In this document: piece after piece, positions 17,215 to 26,331 of the stretch
Numbering within the stretch: position 1 is the first letter of the stretch
Layout of the letters: every line of letters begins with the position of its first letter
IMG/VR virus record: IMGVR_UViG_3300047319_001872
Coordinates: 248,001-312,000 of that record
DNA: 64,000 bases
Source: a virus
Direction: 5' to 3' (one strand)
Made by a program: the position numbers and the translations under genes
Notes under the pieces: generated by a model
What the model was told of the DNA's origin: nothing
The model's database searches: none
The model's input: the letters and a program-made list of their open reading frames with translations, nothing else

Positions 17215-18762
17215 TTACTTGTCAAGCGACTGCAAGTGATCGATCACAGCGTGACGGTGTTTCGGCTCGAGCTTCTCGAGAAAGCCGATAACCGAGTGAA
17301 TCACGCGGTGTTCGAACTCTTCTGCTTCTTGGACGATCTTGTCGATCAGACCCAGACCGGCTTCCGTCACCTGATGTTCCGGTTCAGCCGGGGTTTCCGG
17401 CTCGGACGGCAGTTCGGGGGTCGGGTCGACCGGCACTTCCGGCGTGACCGGTTGGACCGGGTCCGTCGGTTGCGTCGGCTCAGCGGGTGTTTCACCAGCA
17501 GCCGGTTGCTCAGCGCCAGTAGCATCGCCACCAGTCGAAGCATCGGTTGCCGGAGCCGAAGGGTCCGTAGCGTCACCTGCCGCGGGATCAGTCGGTTCTT
17601 GTGCGGGGGTGTCACCACCTTCTGCCGGGGTATCGCTACCTGCGGCTTGGTCGTCTGCGGGCGCAGCCGGTTGTTCCGGGCTCACCGGTTCTGCGGCTTG
17701 ACCAGCGTCCGCTGCATCGCTGTCTCCAGCCGGAGCGCCAGTGTCGGCAGCCGGGGCTTCGGGAGCGGCAGGAACATCACCCGTAGCGACGTCTTGATCA
17801 GCAGCCGGAGCTGCCGGTTCGTCCGTCGTTGCTGCGGGTGCGTCGGCCGGAGCTTCAGCCGACGGATCTTGGACGACAGGTTCGACGCCTGCATTGGCTG
17901 CCGGATCGACTTCTTCCGCAGCAGGATCGACTTCATCGGTAGCAGGCGGAACTTCCGGCGACGGATCGACCACCGGGTCCGTCACAGCAGCTACATCGCT
18001 GGTGGGTTGATCCGCTGCAGGTGCTTCCGGCTGAGCTTCGGCCGGTTGGTCCACAGGTTGTTCTGCGGGCGTGTCCACAGCCGGGGCGACCGGGTCGGTC
18101 GACGACGGCTGGGTGTGCTCGATCACTTCTTCGTCCGAAGGCGAGGCGGGGACAGGTTGAACAGCAACCGGTTCATCCGATTCTGCCGGGGCTTGGGCCG
18201 GATCGACAGCTACGGGAGCTGCCGGATCTTGAGCCGCTGCATCGCCAGCGTCGGTTCCCGAAACGGGTTGCGTCTCTTGTCCAGCATCGACTGCCGGGGT
18301 ATCCGTCGCTGCAGATACGTCCGTGACGACCGGGTCTGCTCCAGCGGGCGCAACTTCAGGCGCCACGACCGGTTCGACCGTGCTGCTATCCACATCTGCA
18401 GAACCTGCTCCTGCGTCAGTGGCGGGTTGTTCTTGGGTTGCATTGGCTTGTGCATCGTCCGTTGCCGGAGCGACGTCCGTCGTGGCCGGGGTAGCAGCTG
18501 CGGTGGCTGCGGCGGCTTGCGCGACGTTGGCAGCAGCTTGCGCGACCGTAATCCCTGCCGGTTGGATCAGCCCGTGACTATCGAGCTCTTCCCCTTCTTG
18601 CAGCGAGTACTGTTGAGCTTGGCCGTTGCTGTCGAGGTACGTCACGACGATTTGGCTTGCGGACGAAACAGGCGCAGACTGGTCTTGATCTGCGGCTGGA
18701 ATGTTATTGGTTTGACCAGCTTCCGCTTGCTGGTCTTGCGTTTGCGCTTGCACGTCCGACAT
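17215..18762 (-). CDS. Ala/Pro/acidic low-complexity protein
   Basis: The start at 18762 (MSDVQAQTQ) follows AGGAG. The 515-residue product has a short ordered N-terminus ('YSLQEGEELDSHGLIQPAGI', about 45-64), then about 380 residues made almost only of Ala, Pro, Asp, Glu, Val and Thr, then an ordered C-terminal helix bundle of about 45 residues. The middle is a disordered, strongly acidic linker. The N-terminal module recurs in the neighbour at 18859-19953. Placement next to a virion RNA polymerase subunit suggests a packaged or scaffold role, but this is inferred. Confidence 0.7.
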   Translation of the reverse strand: MSDVQAQTQDQQAEAGQTNNIPAADQDQSAPVSSASQIVVTYLDSNGQAQQYSLQEGEELDSHGLIQPAGITVAQAAANVAQAAAATAAATPATTDVAPATDDAQANATQEQPATDAGAGSADVDSSTVEPVVAPEVAPAGADPVVTDVSAATDTPAVDAGQETQPVSGTDAGDAAAQDPAAPVAVDPAQAPAESDEPVAVQPVPASPSDEEVIEHTQPSSTDPVAPAVDTPAEQPVDQPAEAQPEAPAADQPTSDVAAVTDPVVDPSPEVPPATDEVDPAAEEVDPAANAGVEPVVQDPSAEAPADAPAATTDEPAAPAADQDVATGDVPAAPEAPAADTGAPAGDSDAADAGQAAEPVSPEQPAAPADDQAAGSDTPAEGGDTPAQEPTDPAAGDATDPSAPATDASTGGDATGAEQPAAGETPAEPTQPTDPVQPVTPEVPVDPTPELPSEPETPAEPEHQVTEAGLGLIDKIVQEAEEFEHRVIHSVIGFLEKLEPKHRHAVIDHLQSLDK

Positions 18763-18858
18763 TACTACTCTCCTGGTTGGGTTATGGAGCATAAGCAGCG
18801 CTCCATAGAATTGGAGCGCTGGAAGTTTATTTTGCTTATGCTTACAACCCGTCTAGGA

Positions 18859-19953
18859 TCAGACGTTGTAGAAGTTAAAGAGCTTCTGCTTGCCTGCTTC
18901 GTTCACGCCGAATTCGAGCGTCTTCTTGAAGTCGACTTGGCGCGTCGCTGCTTGCCGACCTTGCGGGCTGGCGGTGAGTTTGACCAGGTTCAGCAACCGC
19001 TGGAACGCAGCCTGATCTTCCTTCGAGAGCGTCACATGCTCCATCGCACGGAACACGTACGACTCGTGGAACACGCCGTCCTTCTGGCTGTGGAACGCCT
19101 TGAGGATCGTGCCCCAGACGAGGAAGAAGTCGTCGTCCAGGCGGTTGACCGTGTTGCTCAGCACGCGATAGAGCTGCACTTGCCAGCGCACGGTGTCGGC
19201 GGTCGACAGGAGCTTCTTCGGCGCCATGCTGTCGATGTAGCCCTTCAGTTGCTCGAGCACCATTTTGCCGTAGGTGCTGGCTTCTGCTTGGGCCTTCTCG
19301 ATGAGCGCATCAATTTCAGCGAGCACCGGCGCAGCGGGCTTGACCGGCGTCGGCGTGACGACCGCGGCGGTAACAGGCGCTGCCGGAGCAACCGGGACCG
19401 CCGGGGCAATCGGAGTTGCACCCGTTTGCGACGGGCCGGTCTGGGTCACGGTGCCGGACACGCCGCTCGATTGGGGAGCTTCTTGCGGGGCAGGCGTGAT
19501 GGTTTCGATCTTGAGCACGCCGTTGGCGGCTTGCTCTTCGTTCGGTTGCTGCACTTCGTCCTGGGGTTGATTGTCTTGCGTGCTCACTTCTTCTCCTTCG
19601 GAGGGGTTGGTTGCTTGGATGGTGTCACTTTGACTGACACCGGAACTTTGCGGTTCACCACCGCTTGAAACGGACTCGGGTTCATCAGCACTCCCGTTAT
19701 CGGTACCAGCAGCATCCGAGGTCGTCGTGCCAGCGGCGACAGATGCACTTGCGTTTCCCGCCGGTTCAGCCGCATTGACCAAGCCGTTATTGGGCGTGAA
19801 GTCCAGGCGCTTCGCGGCGTCGAGTACGGATAGACCCGCGGGCTGAATCAAACCCGTCACTGGGTCATGCGATTCGCCCGGCTGCAAGATGTAGTACGCC
19901 TTCTTGCCGTCTTCCTGCTCATAGAGAACACGTGCTACAGGAATATTACCCAT
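18859..19953 (-). CDS. Protein sharing the N-terminal module of its neighbour
   Basis: The start at 19953 (MGNIPVARVLYEQ) is chosen for the AAGGAAG site; longer frames extend far into the upstream gene. The 364-residue product starts with 'YYILQPGESHDPVTGLIQPA', aligning with the neighbour's 'LQEGEELDSHGLIQPAG', followed by a Ser/Thr/Ala/Pro linker and a C-terminal helical domain of about 150 residues ending KQKLFNFYNV. The two genes look like a duplication with diverged ends. It is 11 bases downstream of the RNA polymerase gene. Confidence 0.7.
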   Translation of the reverse strand: MGNIPVARVLYEQEDGKKAYYILQPGESHDPVTGLIQPAGLSVLDAAKRLDFTPNNGLVNAAEPAGNASASVAAGTTTSDAAGTDNGSADEPESVSSGGEPQSSGVSQSDTIQATNPSEGEEVSTQDNQPQDEVQQPNEEQAANGVLKIETITPAPQEAPQSSGVSGTVTQTGPSQTGATPIAPAVPVAPAAPVTAAVVTPTPVKPAAPVLAEIDALIEKAQAEASTYGKMVLEQLKGYIDSMAPKKLLSTADTVRWQVQLYRVLSNTVNRLDDDFFLVWGTILKAFHSQKDGVFHESYVFRAMEHVTLSKEDQAAFQRLLNLVKLTASPQGRQAATRQVDFKKTLEFGVNEAGKQKLFNFYNV

Positions 19954-19964
19954 GATTATCTTCC

Positions 19965-21341
19965 TTACTGGATGGCTGTCTTGTAGTCCATGTGAGCGAG
20001 CGCGAGCTGCGTGCCGTGCATCTTCTTCATGAACAAGAGCATGAACTTCGAACCGTATTCCGAGACTGCTGAAGAGAGTGCGGTGGGATTCATCGACAGA
20101 CGCGGACCCACGCACACGGCGCAGTAGTCGGTCTTTTCGAGTCGACAGAACATCGGTGAGCGAATCATCACCTTCTTGCCGAGGTAGTTGCCAATGGATT
20201 CCTCGGTGAGCTTTTCGCTCCCGCCATCGGTCACTACACTAAAGCCCATGTACTTCTTCTTGTTCTCGTCCGAGAGCGCGACCGGATTACCCAGGGTCGA
20301 GTGACAGTCTTCTTGCGTGACCATCATGTTCGACGAAGCACGCAGCAGCCACTTCACGGCTTCACCGCCGAGCATGGTTTCAGCACCCCGGTTGTACGAA
20401 CCGGCCCGCAGCGAATCGTTCATGATCGGGAACTTGTTGATGTCCCAGCCTTCTGACAGCGAGTTCTGGATGAGGTCCACATCAATGCCATCGTCCAGAC
20501 CCGCTTCTGCACCCGTCATCAGGAAGAGCTTACGTCGCACCACCTTACGGGACTTGTTCTCGATCAAGAAGCCTTCAGCATCGTCGCCCTTCAGGTACTC
20601 AGAGTCGAACTTAATCAGCTCGGCGTCGATCTTCGCAATCACCGCCGGATCATGCAGCTTATCCTTGTACTGCTCAAGCAACTGCGCTTTAAGCTCCGCC
20701 AAGCCAGGGGGTGCGGTCATGGCTTTGCGGGTAGCGGCCGGGACCCACAGTTGCGTGAAGCCTGCCAGGTAGAAAGCGGCGTCCGCCATCACCAGGTACT
20801 CTTTCACGTAGATGGGTTGCTTGCGTGGATCACCCAGATCCAGCACGGGCGAACCCGTCTGATCCGCGACTGCCGCATTGGCGGCGAGCACCATCTGGGC
20901 ATTGGGGGTCGGATCATCCTGCAGGCGCGGTAGCACCATCTTCTCGATCGCCCCTGGGCTAATACGGCCCGAGAGGTAGGGGATCTTGTTGCCGAAGGGG
21001 TAGGCGACAATCACCCAGTTAAAGAAGTACTGGCCGTAACTGGTGGGGTGCGGGGTCGACTCCGTGTAGTTCGGAATCTGTCCGGCTTGCAGCAGGAACT
21101 GGTCCTTGCGATTAAACGGTGCGATCGTAGGATCACAGCCTTCCAGCGGCAGGAGTTCGTTCGTGTTCTCCGGATTGACAAAGAAGTACCCCGTGCGTGT
21201 TTGCACGATCCGATACGGGTACATGTCTTTCTGGTAGTCTTCCGGGCCCTCGTTGATGATGGAGAACGCGGAGATGACCCACGCACGGCGCCGGAATAAC
21301 CCTGCGTTCATCGCCGCGATAAAGTAGTCGTGTTTCTTCAT
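19965..21341 (-). CDS. RNA polymerase beta' C-terminal part, probably virion enzyme
   Basis: A 458-residue protein. 'NDSLRAGSYNRGAETMLGG' near 315 corresponds to the beta' MADSGARGS region. 'TQEDCHSTLG' matches the TEDCGT segment. 'RSPMFCRLEKTDYCAVC' (about 394-410) matches the zinc site of cellular beta', so all four zinc Cys are kept. 'MHGTQLALAHMD' sits where the trigger loop GTQLTMRTFH lies. phiKZ has two five/four-piece RNA polymerases; by order this one corresponds to gp80 of the virion enzyme that transcribes early genes. A GAGGTGA site precedes the ATG. Confidence 0.85.
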   Translation of the reverse strand: MKKHDYFIAAMNAGLFRRRAWVISAFSIINEGPEDYQKDMYPYRIVQTRTGYFFVNPENTNELLPLEGCDPTIAPFNRKDQFLLQAGQIPNYTESTPHPTSYGQYFFNWVIVAYPFGNKIPYLSGRISPGAIEKMVLPRLQDDPTPNAQMVLAANAAVADQTGSPVLDLGDPRKQPIYVKEYLVMADAAFYLAGFTQLWVPAATRKAMTAPPGLAELKAQLLEQYKDKLHDPAVIAKIDAELIKFDSEYLKGDDAEGFLIENKSRKVVRRKLFLMTGAEAGLDDGIDVDLIQNSLSEGWDINKFPIMNDSLRAGSYNRGAETMLGGEAVKWLLRASSNMMVTQEDCHSTLGNPVALSDENKKKYMGFSVVTDGGSEKLTEESIGNYLGKKVMIRSPMFCRLEKTDYCAVCVGPRLSMNPTALSSAVSEYGSKFMLLFMKKMHGTQLALAHMDYKTAIQ

Positions 21342-21349
21342 GGTTCACC

Positions 21350-22216
21350 TCACGCCGTCGTGTCGAGCCGACTCTCGTACGCCTGGAAGCGCACCAGCAA
21401 GTCACTCACGGCGATGTCAATCTGCGTGATCTTGTTCACATCCGAGACCAGGTTATCCATCTCGGTCTTGATGACGCCTTGCGGATTGCCAAACCCGTCG
21501 CCCGAGTAGAAGGCCATGCCGAGCATGTTCTGCGCTGCGCTCTCGGCATCGAGCTCTTCGAACTCACGACCGATCATGTTGGCATAGACCACGTACGGGT
21601 AACCTGCGTCGATCCCCATGTGCGCAATCTTTGAGATCGCCAGCTCCGGGTCCGTGAGAAAGTGCATAAAGCGATTAAAGCGCGTGATGCGCGTTTCGCG
21701 GAATTCGCGCTCGCTATCTTCCTCATTGTGGGTCCCAAACTCTTGTGCGCGGGCGAGCTCTTCGATCCGGGTGATCAGTGCGTCCGAGACATAGACGAGG
21801 TCGACCAGATAGTGTTCAGCTTCTTGGCTGCCTACGAGCGCCACCAGTTCACTGAAGAGCTCCTCGGGGTCGTGCTTCTGGGCGCAGATCTTGAGGATCT
21901 CCGGGATGTGGTCCGAGGCCTGTTGCAGTTCCACCAACGCGTCGATGAATTCTGTCAGGATGCTTACCGTCGCCTCATCGCTCACGGTGATGCTGTGCTG
22001 CTTAAGAATCCCATTCGCGAGACTCTTGGTGAGGTCGATGATGCCGCCCAGCGTATCGCCCTGGTCGGCCTCATCATTGATCATTAACAACTGTTCGAAT
22101 CCGGGGTTGTAATCTTGCAACCCAATTCGGTCGAAGGCTTCATGAGCCTTCTCGATGGCGTCGACGTTCTCGGGGGACGTCGCTTCCACCAGATAGTCGC
22201 GAAGAATATCGAGCAT
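21350..22216 (-). CDS. Unknown helical protein upstream of RNA polymerase gene
   Basis: A 288-residue mostly helical acidic protein with GGAG before its ATG; it ends 8 bases before the RNA polymerase gene, so both share a transcript. 'GLQDYNPGFEQLL' near residue 33 resembles 'LDYYNPGFRRVLEDH' in the gene at 35256. By position it would be the phiKZ gp79 counterpart. A virion or polymerase-packaging role is plausible from context only. Confidence 0.65.
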   Translation of the reverse strand: MLDILRDYLVEATSPENVDAIEKAHEAFDRIGLQDYNPGFEQLLMINDEADQGDTLGGIIDLTKSLANGILKQHSITVSDEATVSILTEFIDALVELQQASDHIPEILKICAQKHDPEELFSELVALVGSQEAEHYLVDLVYVSDALITRIEELARAQEFGTHNEEDSEREFRETRITRFNRFMHFLTDPELAISKIAHMGIDAGYPYVVYANMIGREFEELDAESAAQNMLGMAFYSGDGFGNPQGVIKTEMDNLVSDVNKITQIDIAVSDLLVRFQAYESRLDTTA

Positions 22217-22418
22217 GCGGTGCTCCAGAAACCCTGTAAGAAATTACTTGCGGTCGCCATGCTGTAGCTAACATGTTCGCAATCAGGCGATTACGTCATC
22301 GGAAGCTACAGTCCTCTGTGAAATCGAACCACACAACGGGGTCGTTCTTTTCGAGGATAGTCAGATGATTGAGCTATCCGATAGCACTTAACATTTAAAA
22401 CGGTATTTGGGGTTTAGC

Positions 22419-22982
22419 ATGACGAAGAAGAGTCAGGGTCGGTTGATGCGCGACGCGATCAAGAAGGACGCGAAGGAAGAGCTCAACCAGAATCGCAACT
22501 GGGACGAGCTGCACGAGCGCTATGCAGAATGCCGCAACCTACTGTTGATGCATCTGGCTGTCGGGGAAATCCTCCAGCGCCCGGACATCCAGGGGGAGAT
22601 CTACAAGCAAGAAGCCCAGACGGTGATCAGCAACATTCAGCTCCTCACCAAGGACCTGAACGAGCGCGCTCAAGAGCTCACGATGATCTACGGCACGCAC
22701 TCGGATAAGACCGGGGGCTGCGACGAGAACGACATCATGCTCTCGTTTGAGATCATGGAGAAGTACACCGCGTGGCTCTCGCTGATGCAAGCGAACGTGC
22801 AGCCGACGCTCGCGCACATCATGGAAATCACGAGCGAAGTCGAAAAGCGCCTCATCGCCAAAGCAGCCGTGCTCGATCCGAACGTCGTCACCGACGTGGA
22901 AGTGACCGAGTCGACCAAGCACAACGACACGCTCGCCGCCGGGATTGCGGCGGCGGACAAGACCAACCCGAAGGCGGAGTAA
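22419..22982 (+). CDS. Unknown helical protein, 187 residues
   Basis: The ATG at 22419 is chosen over a TTG 12 bases upstream; a G-rich TTGGGG precedes it. The product is a basic-then-acidic helical protein (KKSQGRLMRDAIKKDAKEEL at the N-terminus) with coiled-coil tendency and no known motif. It is followed after 3 bases by the 542-residue gene. The 202-base region upstream (22217-22418) is AT-richer and divergent from the gene at 21350, so it should contain promoters, though no TATATTAC core is present. Confidence 0.65.
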   Translation: MTKKSQGRLMRDAIKKDAKEELNQNRNWDELHERYAECRNLLLMHLAVGEILQRPDIQGEIYKQEAQTVISNIQLLTKDLNERAQELTMIYGTHSDKTGGCDENDIMLSFEIMEKYTAWLSLMQANVQPTLAHIMEITSEVEKRLIAKAAVLDPNVVTDVEVTESTKHNDTLAAGIAAADKTNPKAE

Positions 22983-22985
22983 ACG

Positions 22986-24614
22986 ATGGAAGGTCAAGAG
23001 AACAACAACATTCACACGCCGTCGGTGACCACCGCGGCTGACGTGCCGCCGGAGCTGCGTACACCGACGACGGCAGTCGAACCGGCCGTGATCCAGCCGC
23101 CCGCACCGGACGTCTCGGAAGGCGTGCACGAAGTGCTCGGGGGTTTGCCTGAAGATACGCTGAGTGATGCCGCGGCACCGGCGCAGGAAGACACCGAACT
23201 GAAGGTCGAAGAAACGCCCAAGCGTTTGCCGCAAGCCGATACGACCACCGTCAAGCAAGAACAGGCGGTGTTCATTCCGCTGGGTGTGGCGTTCGACGTG
23301 AACGGTATCACGCTGGCTGTACCGGGTGCGCGGGAAGACGAGCTGCAAGAAGCCCTTGCCAAGATGCCCAACACCGATCTGGGTGCAACGGCTGAAGGTC
23401 GCGAGTGGATTGCCGTGGCGCAGGCAGGCTATCGTAATGCCACGCCGCGTAAGATGCTCACCGACCTCGACGTGCGCGAAGGCTCGCTGTGGGAGCAAGC
23501 AGTCAAGTCCGAGCGCGGTGGCATTCAGGCCTCGCGTCCCAAGCAAGCCGATACCGCTGGTGTCAGTCTGCGTGGCGAAGCCGGGGTGCTGGCCGTGCGT
23601 CAGGAAGTGGGTCTGGGTGGCATCATCCGGATTCCGCTGTGGCACTCGGGCTTTCACATTACGCTCAAGACGCCGAGCGATGCAGCCATCCTGGAACTGG
23701 AACGCCGCATTACTGACGAGAAGGTGCTGCTCGGTCGCATGACCAACGGCATGCTCTTCTCCAACACGTCGGTGTTCATTGCCGAGTACCTGACCGAATT
23801 CGCCATTCGCCATCTGTACGACACGTCGCTGCGTAACAAGGAGAACATCTTCTCCAAGATCGTCTCGCACGACATCCAGCATCTGGCATGGGGACTGGCC
23901 ACGGCGATCTGGCCGACGGGCTTCCAGTACGTGCGGTCAGTGCTGGGCGAAACCGACGCGCAGAACAAGGTGGTGAAGGACAAGATCGCGGTCGGCAAGC
24001 TGCAGTTCACCGATACGTCGCAACTGTCGAAGTGGCAGATCAACCACATGACCTCGGTCACGACGGGCTCGATGACGGACGACTCGATCAAGAAGTACCG
24101 CGAGGAGTTCCTGAATCAGACGCCGCGTAAGGTGCAAGTCACCGACAAGGTCGCGATCACGCTGAAGGTCCCGACGCTCGCCGAGCATATCGCCTCGGGC
24201 CAGAAGTGGGTCAACGGAATCGTCGTGATGACGGACCAGGTCTTCGGCATGGAACAGGACGTCGATGAGCGTAACCGCTTTATCTACGAACAGGGCCAAG
24301 CCACCTACATGCGTCAATACGGGCACTGGATCGAATCGATCGAGCTCTCGAACGGCGCGATTGTGGAAGACCCGGAAACCATCGACCAGACGATCGACGC
24401 GCTCTCCGCGGATGACACGATTCGCAACAAGTTCGTGGACGCGGTGGTGAAGTACATCGAAGATACGACGGTCTCGATGATCGCCGTGCCGACGGTGGCG
24501 GCAAGCGAAGAACAGAAGTACCCGCGCTGGCCGCGGTTGCTGCCGATTGATGCGATGGCAACTTTTTTTACCCTACTCGACCAGAAGGTCTCGCAGATCC
24601 GGGCACGCAGCTAG
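22986..24614 (+). CDS. Probable virion structural protein
   Basis: A 542-residue protein. The first 90 residues are Pro/Thr/Glu-rich and disordered; the rest is ordered alpha/beta with many aromatic residues ('WPTGFQYVRSVLG', 'ATYMRQYGHWIESIEL'). No catalytic motif seen. It lies 3 bases after the previous gene. Near the 3' end a T TTT TTT heptamer (24563-24569) sits in frame and a minus-one shift there would join the next frame; codon choice favours normal reading to the TAG. Structural role is inferred. Confidence 0.6.
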   Translation: MEGQENNNIHTPSVTTAADVPPELRTPTTAVEPAVIQPPAPDVSEGVHEVLGGLPEDTLSDAAAPAQEDTELKVEETPKRLPQADTTTVKQEQAVFIPLGVAFDVNGITLAVPGAREDELQEALAKMPNTDLGATAEGREWIAVAQAGYRNATPRKMLTDLDVREGSLWEQAVKSERGGIQASRPKQADTAGVSLRGEAGVLAVRQEVGLGGIIRIPLWHSGFHITLKTPSDAAILELERRITDEKVLLGRMTNGMLFSNTSVFIAEYLTEFAIRHLYDTSLRNKENIFSKIVSHDIQHLAWGLATAIWPTGFQYVRSVLGETDAQNKVVKDKIAVGKLQFTDTSQLSKWQINHMTSVTTGSMTDDSIKKYREEFLNQTPRKVQVTDKVAITLKVPTLAEHIASGQKWVNGIVVMTDQVFGMEQDVDERNRFIYEQGQATYMRQYGHWIESIELSNGAIVEDPETIDQTIDALSADDTIRNKFVDAVVKYIEDTTVSMIAVPTVAASEEQKYPRWPRLLPIDAMATFFTLLDQKVSQIRARS

Positions 24615-24658
24615 TTGCAAAACACGTCGGTCACCCATTCTTTGGAGAGCATGTCGAT

Positions 24659-25078
24659 GTGGTCGCGAAGCTCAGCGAACTCATTGCCAACGCCCCCAAG
24701 ATGTGCGTGACCGACACGCGACAGTTGTTGTTGCACCGCTACGAGACGGACTTTGGGATTTACAATCACGACATCTCTGATTTCGAGAAGAATCCCTTAG
24801 CCCTTATCCGGATGCATTCTCGTGAGGATTCATACACGGGTAGTCATCTGGCCGAGCGCATCAGGCAGTATCACGAACGGCAAGTGTGGGAAATCACCCA
24901 CGAACCGTTGAGCGCCTTTCTGAACTATCCGCGCCACATGGTGCTGGACATTTTGGAACTGGCCGACAAGGTGTTGCGGGATAAGACCGCAACGTTGGTG
25001 AAAGAAGGCAAGGTCCTGGAGGACCGTGTCGCCGCGCTGAAGGCCACGAACGGCGACATGACTCCACCACCGCACTAA
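24659..25078 (+). CDS. Unknown 139-residue protein
   Basis: A GTG at 24659 is used with GGAG 11 bases upstream; the frame is open further upstream into the previous gene without a good start. The product is soluble and helical, with 'HYETD/HRYETDFGIYNHDI' near 26-40 and a charged coiled C-terminus. It leads directly to the macrodomain genes (12 bases). Start uncertain. Confidence 0.55.
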   Translation: MVAKLSELIANAPKMCVTDTRQLLLHRYETDFGIYNHDISDFEKNPLALIRMHSREDSYTGSHLAERIRQYHERQVWEITHEPLSAFLNYPRHMVLDILELADKVLRDKTATLVKEGKVLEDRVAALKATNGDMTPPPH

Positions 25079-25090
25079 CCGGGGCCGTCA

Positions 25091-25543
25091 ATGATCATTT
25101 ACGATGAACCGCGTAACATCTTTGAAGTAACGGAGCAAACGCTCGTTAATCCCGTGAACACGCAAGGTGTCATGGGTGCTGGCTTAGCGTTGGCTTTTCG
25201 CAGTACCTTTCCCGGTCTGTTTGAAGAGTATCGCGACGCTTGCCAGCAGGAGGTGTTTACGCGGCGAGGTTTCTTCGTGTACGACGTTGACGCTTCGCGC
25301 AAGGTGTTGTGTTTGCCCACTAAGCGAGAATGGCGCCATCCTTCGAGACTGGAATGGATCGAAGAAGGCCTTTGGTATTTGTCGAGAGAGTATGAGCACT
25401 ACGGGATTACCTCACTGGCGATTCCTGAGGTAGGCTGCGGGCGAGGTCAGTTAGGATGGGCAGATGTGCGCCCTCTGATCTATCAGTACCTGGACCCTAT
25501 CGCGTTACCAGTGGGGATTTGTTTAAGCCCCTTTGCAGTCTAA
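25091..25543 (+). CDS. Macrodomain protein (DarG/TARG1-like ADP-ribose hydrolase)
   Basis: A 150-residue single macrodomain. The ADP-ribose loop is 'NPVNTQGVMGAGLALAFR' (20-37), followed by 'CLPTKREWR' with the candidate catalytic Lys at 78 and the second loop 'IPEVGCGRGQLGW' (111-123). This arrangement is that of TARG1 and of DarG, the antitoxin that removes ADP-ribose from DNA modified by DarT. In a phage it could undo host DarT-type defence or recycle ADP-ribose. It is followed after 16 bases by a diverged copy. Family assignment is strong; the defence role is inferred. Confidence 0.88.
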   Translation: MIIYDEPRNIFEVTEQTLVNPVNTQGVMGAGLALAFRSTFPGLFEEYRDACQQEVFTRRGFFVYDVDASRKVLCLPTKREWRHPSRLEWIEEGLWYLSREYEHYGITSLAIPEVGCGRGQLGWADVRPLIYQYLDPIALPVGICLSPFAV

Positions 25544-25559
25544 CTGACTGGGAACGACG

Positions 25560-26018
25560 ATGATCATCTACGAAACAGAGTGCGAACAGTTACGTGCAGA
25601 AGCGCAGACGCTTCTCACGCCCATCAACATCGATGCCGTGGGGGGCGGAGGTTTGCCTGCGGCGTTTCGGTATGGATTCCCCGGACTCTTTAAAGCCTAT
25701 TGCTGGGCCATGAAAAAGGGGATCTTCGAAAACGATAGCCTGTTTGTCTACGACGTGTCGCCCGAGCGGAAAATCGCCTGCATGCCGATGAAGCAGCACC
25801 AGCGGTACAGCACCGAAGAAAAGCTCGAGTACCTCGAAGAAAGTCTGATGGTAGTGGCCACCAGCTACCAGAAGTACGGTATCATCTCCATGGCACTCAA
25901 TGAAATCGGTTACGGTGACACTGCGCTACCATGGGAAAAGGTCAGGCCGGTCATCCAGCGTTGTTTTGGATCGATCGATCTGCCGGTGGGGATTTGTCGG
26001 GGAGTAGTACCTGTGTAA
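25560..26018 (+). CDS. Diverged second macrodomain protein
   Basis: A 152-residue paralogue of the upstream gene that aligns almost without gaps ('MIIY', 'AFR.GFPGLF.AY', 'FVYDV....K..C.P.K'). The first loop is altered: N20 becomes T and 'NTQGVMGAGLA' becomes 'NIDAVGGGGLP'. The second loop GCG becomes GYG. Lys78 is kept at the same position. It may bind a different ligand, have lost catalysis, or act as a partner of the first copy. Confidence 0.82.
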   Translation: MIIYETECEQLRAEAQTLLTPINIDAVGGGGLPAAFRYGFPGLFKAYCWAMKKGIFENDSLFVYDVSPERKIACMPMKQHQRYSTEEKLEYLEESLMVVATSYQKYGIISMALNEIGYGDTALPWEKVRPVIQRCFGSIDLPVGICRGVVPV

Positions 26019-26040
26019 CTATCGCGCCGGAGACCAAACC

Positions 26041-26250
26041 ATGCGATGGCTGATCCAGCAATACCAAGACTGGCGGTTCGCTCGCTACGAGCGAGCTAAG
26101 CTGATCCGTGTCGAAGAAGAGTTGCGTATCCGACGTCAGTTGGACTACCTCGAACAATCCCGTAACGCAACTCGTCCGGGGAAGGTCCTTACGCTCACGG
26201 AAGCGGAGCTGATGGGCCAACAGATGACCGAGCTCAATCGGCGCTGCTAG
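26041..26250 (+). CDS. Small basic coiled-coil protein
   Basis: A 69-residue, Arg/Glu-rich single helix (WRFARYERAKLIRVEEELRI) with no known motif. It follows the macrodomain pair by 22 bases and is the last gene before a strong terminator. The short size and charge pattern suggest a protein-binding peptide. Confidence 0.5.
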   Translation: MRWLIQQYQDWRFARYERAKLIRVEEELRIRRQLDYLEQSRNATRPGKVLTLTEAELMGQQMTELNRRC

Positions 26251-26286
26251 AAGTACAAGAAGCAAAAAAAAAAGACGGGGTCATAG

Positions 26287-26315
26287 AGCCAGGAGCCCTT
26301 ACGGGTCTCCTGGCT
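26287..26315. terminator. Bidirectional hairpin terminator
   Basis: A 9-bp perfect stem AGCCAGGAG/CTCCTGGCT contains a further CCC/GGG. It is enclosed by GTCATAG and CCTATGCC. Ten As at 26264-26273 give the T-run for the minus-strand gene ending at 26332; the plus gene ends at 26250. Confidence 0.85.
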
Positions 26316-26331
26316 CCTATGCCGTCAAGGC

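Noticed and set aside
17400-18600. Apparent DNA repeats
   Set aside because: They are short imperfect GC-rich repeats caused by Ala/Pro/Asp codons in a low-complexity gene, not a repeat array.
17191-19668. Open 825-codon plus-strand frame
   Set aside because: It lies antisense to two Ala/Pro/acidic genes; its Arg/Cys/Gly-rich product is the mirror of low-complexity codons, and it has no ribosome site.
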